Shown in pieces: positions 60,699-64,000 of a DNA stretch of 64,000 bases. The position numbers were made by a program, and so were the translations under genes. The notes under the pieces were generated by a model, which saw only the letters and a list, made by a program, of their open reading frames with translations, was not told the DNA's origin and did not search any database. The DNA is taken from contig VFSE01000166.1 of the NCBI GenBank assembly GCA_010157825.1, positions 186,001 through 250,000 of the forward strand. Reading direction: 5' to 3'. Within the stretch, counting starts at the first letter, position 1. The number at the start of each line of letters is the position of its first letter. This stretch comes from Vickermania ingenoplastis. Taxonomy: Eukaryota; Euglenozoa; Kinetoplastea; Trypanosomatida; Trypanosomatidae.

Positions 60699-62356
60699 TC
60701 AGGTGTACTTTTTCCTTTTCCACACGGGGAAATGAAAAACAAAAAAGCTGGAATCCAATTTTGTATTCTTCTTTGTGATAGGAAGTCCAACTCCTCCGTA
60801 CCGCACTTCTCCATAACGACATAAGTCTGCCTCGTTCATCAGGTGGGTATCCAGGCGGTCCATCACCAGTCTCAAAATGGCTAAGGCATCGTCTCCGTCC
60901 CGCTCAAGAACAGCGTGCAGCGCACTGTGGCCCGCGGCATTCTTCACTTTAAAATTATGACGACGGTGGTCTGCAACACGGATTTGACGACAGCGCGGGG
61001 GGGGGAGGGAGGGAGGTGCATTGGCCAGCAGTCGGTGCAGAACACACTCGCTTGCGTACGGGATAGTGACACACAGACCAGCACCATCACGAAGGCAGCT
61101 GTTGATCAGTTCCGCGTCCCACCGGCAGCGCTCCGTGGTTCGCAACAGTATGGCAGTGTGCTTTCGCCCTCGATTAGTGTAGCTGTGTCGTCGAACTCAA
61201 AATACTTTTCTTTATCTTCACTGCTGAGCGCGTCTAGATCGAACTTCCACGTGTACAGCAGCGGTGTCCTATCCCAACCATCCCTTGGTCTTCTCCGTCC
61301 GCGCTGCCCAGATTTCCGAAAGCCTTCCCACTCGGGCCGCAGCAAGGCAAGGAGCGTATCCCACACCATGAAACACCGGCACGCAACGGTAACGCAAGCG
61401 CTGCACGAAGATGCGCAGAATGTCGGTAGGCTCGTCTACCTCCTCCCGTAGGCAGCAGAGAGCCATTATATCTCGGTAGCGCCTCCCAGGGGATTGGAAA
61501 GGGGATGGAAGGCACGCCGCCACGCAGGGCGCCGGGGCGTTCGCTGCGAGCAGCTGCAGCACCGTCTGGGACCAGTTCGGGACTTCGGCAACGACACTCG
61601 CACGTGCTACTCAATCGCCGTTGGGTCCAGCTGGGAAGAGCCCGTGGTGAAGTCGTACGTCTCCAGGAGGCGCACGAGTTGGCCCGTGGCACGACCTGGG
61701 AGGAGTCGACACCCTGGATCGGCAGATGCGCCTGGGATATTACAGCCGGCAAGGACACCCACACCGCGGGGGAAACCCAAATGTACGACGGGTAGCGGGT
61801 GGCGCACTGAAGTAGTCGATAGTCATCATGGTGCTCCACACCGCGCTGGCAATTTAGAACGGAGCAGCGCCAACACGAGGAAGTCACGCCCTTTGTCGTC
61901 GGCGTTAGGCCCCAGTTTACTCTATCCTCGCTGTGGAACCGAAGCCGGTCGGCGACAGCACGTAGGAACGGCAACGCCACGGCTTTTGGTGCCTCCGTGA
62001 TGCGATGCAGCGGTGTCGCGCCGTAAGTGTCCCGGACATCGAATTACAGAGGTAGAGGAGTTCGAAGGGCCTGTCGGAAGAGCATAACTCTTCTCTTGGC
62101 GACCGGATGCAGCGGACTGTTGCTGTTTCCTCTGTACGACACATTTGCCCCTTCAGCGATGCGTTGAACGATGTCTTTTGGACGTATGCAGAGTTGTATC
62201 AGCGGCGTCTGGATACCATCTCGGCCGTACAACAGCTCTAATTTGCCAAAGAAGAGGGATGAATTAAGCGCGTTCAGAGCAATACATATGTTTCCTTGTC
62301 CAACGACGCTGGGGATCCATTGCTCTCTCCCCACACCCAAACTGATAGACAAGATC
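60699..62356 (-). pseudogene. Broken ankyrin-like coding sequence
   Basis: Several minus-strand frames carry ankyrin-like pieces: GRDGIQTPLIQLCIRPKDIV then ANVSYRGNSNSPLHPVAKRR near 62060-62240, RDTYGATPLHRITEAPKAVA near 62000, RDGWDRTPLLYTWKFDL near 61250 and VKNAAGHSALHAVLERDGDD near 60910. The first two are in one frame but separated by an in-frame TAA near 62054. At least three further frame changes are needed to connect the rest. The upstream PA-like ORF ends only a few bases before, and the ankyrin frame stays open back into it (FVATLARHPPGGGRED), so both may once have been one secreted PA-ankyrin protein. Breaks exceed those in the other split genes here, so true decay is favoured, but sequencing error is not excluded. 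Confidence 0.6.
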
Positions 62357-63007
62357 TTATCGCGTTCTCCTCCTGCGAAGTCCTCTCGTCCACCACCAGG
62401 CGGGTGTCTTGCGAGCGTTGCGACAAAAGAAGCGGGTCGTTTCCATTACTTGCCCCATTGTAGCGACCACATCTATGCCCTGCAGCACGGCAGCAGCGAG
62501 CAGCGCGTATTCCTCTTGAAGGATCAGCTCCACCGGCATATCCAGCACAGGATCCGCCCAGTGCATTTCCTGGCCAAAGAGGGCTTTGACATACGTCTCC
62601 TGATCCACCGGCGCCTTCATTTCTTCGATAAGAAATCCTTCCGCCCCCAGCGACTCGGCTGCACGGGCCTTGAGGAGCATAGAGCACGAATCCTTCCCCT
62701 CATGCGTCGTCATGACGATATAAACGTCCAGGCGCAGCGGCTCCCGGGTCCGCTTTCTCACCGGCACCTTCCCCAGGGAGACCTGGAGGGCGAGGTCGCA
62801 GAAGCGCTTGGAGGGGAGCATCAGCAGCTGGCTCCGCCGCGTGTTCCCCACCCAGTGAGGGGGAGAAGGGATGAGACACCGACGCTCGGGATCGTTGTGT
62901 GTCTCTGAGCCGCGAAGCAGGGCGGGCCGCTCAATAAGGAAAGCATCGCCAGGACGAAGAAGGAGGAAGGAGGCGAAAATAACGAGCACTGCGAGCCTTC
63001 GGCTCAT
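62357..63007 (-). CDS. Secreted PA-domain-like protein 2, perhaps the front of a broken PA-ankyrin gene
   Basis: The 216-residue ORF starts with a signal peptide (MSRRLAVLVIFASFLLLRPG). Its PA-like domain parallels protein 1: HWVGNTRRSQLLMLPSKRF, YIVMTTHEGKDSCSMLLKA, RAAESLGAEGFLIEEM and DMPVELILQEEYALLAAAV. Paralogue 1 ends after the equivalent of METTRFF. Here 20 or so basic residues follow (CRNARKTPAWWW) that look out of frame. In the next frame the reading continues without a stop into ankyrin-like sequence. A single-base change at the T/C run near 62420-62432 would explain this. Role unknown; extracytoplasmic by signal peptide. Confidence 0.65.
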   Translation of the reverse strand: MSRRLAVLVIFASFLLLRPGDAFLIERPALLRGSETHNDPERRCLIPSPPHWVGNTRRSQLLMLPSKRFCDLALQVSLGKVPVRKRTREPLRLDVYIVMTTHEGKDSCSMLLKARAAESLGAEGFLIEEMKAPVDQETYVKALFGQEMHWADPVLDMPVELILQEEYALLAAAVLQGIDVVATMGQVMETTRFFCRNARKTPAWWWTRGLRRRRTR

Positions 63008-64000
63008 TCAGAACCACAGACAAATTTCAGCACTTTCAGACGTATATGAGGGCACGAGAGAAGATGGACAAAGCGGTGTGCTTACATGGAAGGAGCGGAA
63101 CAGCACTGTCCGTCTTCTGTTCCGTATCTCCTATGCGTACCTCACAGGAAAAAGTGACAAGAAAGAGTAGCAATGCACATCTCTCGCATCTTATATTATT
63201 ATGATTTTTTTTTTCGCATGGTGTGTGTTGTTGTTGTTGTTGTTGTTTGTTGCAGTTTGTTCTTATTTTTTTTCCATAGAAATAAAGAGATGGACACGAG
63301 AGGATAGAAGGAGAGGAACCCAGACACCTCCAACTCCCCTGCGTGACCCGCTAGGCAGCAAGGACGGAGCGCGGTGCTGCGCTGCCCTCACCCTGCACCA
63401 AGTGGAACAAACTCAGTCATCGCCGTTCTAACTGAGTAGAACAGCGCTTTGAACCCGCCAGCTCCTCCGCCGGTGCACCATAATTCGATAAATCTGTCGT
63501 TTTCTGCTTCCAAAAAAAAAAAAAAAGATGCGTAGAGAGCATTAAAGCAGCCGCACGTAAGACATGCATCACGTCAAGAGTACAACAACATCAAAACAAA
63601 ATAAATAGTAGTAACCAGAAAAAGAAAAAAGAAGGTGCTGTTTGCTCGTCTTCGCCTAACGATACACGAGTCTCACGACAAAGATCGGTCGGTTAAGAAG
63701 CAAGAATGGAACGTGAATGAATAGACCGCAGACACATGTATACTCGACGTGTTCGCTTCTTTGCTCCTCGTTTTTTTTTGTTGTTGTTGTTGCTGTTGTT
63801 GATGATGATGTTTTTGCTTCGTCTTCCTCTCGACGTTTTTATTTCTTTTTGTTGGGAGTCTCATAGCGAAGAAAGCGAACATTAGTCGCGCCACAGGAAG
63901 CCATAGGAAAAGGTAAACATGCATCGGCATCGGCATCGGCATCGGCATCGGCATCGAGCGCACATTACCTGCCGTCCACCATCCGGTGCATCGACCCGTA
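63008..64000. other. Terminal gap to the window edge
   Basis: It has plus-strand (GTT)n at 63226-63248 and 63778-63800, A runs at 63512-63527 and a hexamer repeat. Minus-strand frames are open to the right edge over the last 36-120 nt, so the 3' end of another gene may start here, but no frame can be chosen. Confidence 0.5.
63922..63956. repeat. (CATCGG)n hexamer repeat
   Basis: Five full CATCGG units and a partial sixth. It could code Met-Pro or Cys-Arg repeats on the minus strand if it lies in a gene. Confidence 0.93.

Noticed and set aside
63673-63963. ORF of 96 codons at the right end (Met-Pro repeats, poly-Gln).
   Set aside because: It begins at GTG and is built from hexamer and trinucleotide repeats; no protein-like segment.
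1-64000. Mobile elements (LINE, SINE, LTR or DNA transposons).
   Set aside because: No reverse transcriptase, integrase or transposase motifs, target-site duplications or long terminal repeats were seen.

Overview
The window looks like nuclear DNA of a kinetoplastid flagellate, most likely a trypanosomatid. Every well-supported gene lies on the minus strand across the full 64 kb. None needs a cis-spliced intron. Genes are GC-rich, while the gaps are AT-rich with microsatellites. Many starts lie a short way downstream of a pyrimidine-rich tract and an AG on the coding strand, as expected for spliced-leader trans-splicing of one polycistronic transcript. No strand switch, tRNA, rRNA, CRISPR array or clear mobile element was seen. 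A galactokinase gene is known from T. cruzi and Leishmania but not from T. brucei, which argues against the T. brucei group.

Layout from left to right, with transcription running right to left. 1-16.5 kb: the 5' part of an unknown protein with three similar modules, an RCC1-repeat protein, BOP1/Erb1, a TTLL polyglutamylase-like enzyme, a universal-stress-protein-like protein, a DUF2779-type double nuclease, and an OPA3-like protein. 16.5-28 kb: 14-3-3, an AT-hook protein and two tandem mitochondrial-type PIF1 helicases. 28-39 kb: a large membrane protein with F-box-like and START-like regions, then a very large coiled-coil/CH-like cytoskeletal protein. 39-54 kb: Sec20-like SNARE, galactokinase, a small unknown protein, a type II membrane protein, a cytochrome-b5-reductase-like flavoprotein, a mitochondrial PEPCK-like protein, and a CAMKK-like kinase. 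55-64 kb: proteasome alpha4, a RAD51-paralogue-like protein without a usual Walker A, pterin carbinolamine dehydratase, a 74-residue coiled-coil protein, and two secreted PA-domain-like proteins beside broken ankyrin-like coding sequence.

Three otherwise conserved genes (14-3-3, the DUF2779 nuclease and the CH-like protein) are each split by one or two single-base indels in short homopolymers. In each case the full span becomes divisible by three once the indels are allowed for. This looks more like uncorrected assembly error than gene death. The PA/ankyrin region near 61-62 kb has more breaks and an in-frame stop, so it may be a true pseudogene.

The strongest candidate for something unusual is the DUF2779 gene. 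It resembles a bacterial-type fusion of a Cas4-like PD-(D/E)XK nuclease and a DEDD-type exonuclease, with a presequence-like start, and shares a transcription unit with two presequence-bearing PIF1 helicases. The helicase pair also carries two identical DNA tracts (152 and 56 bp) consistent with gene conversion. Two small-ORF candidates with good splice-acceptor contexts sit in unusually long gaps, one of them on the opposite strand.
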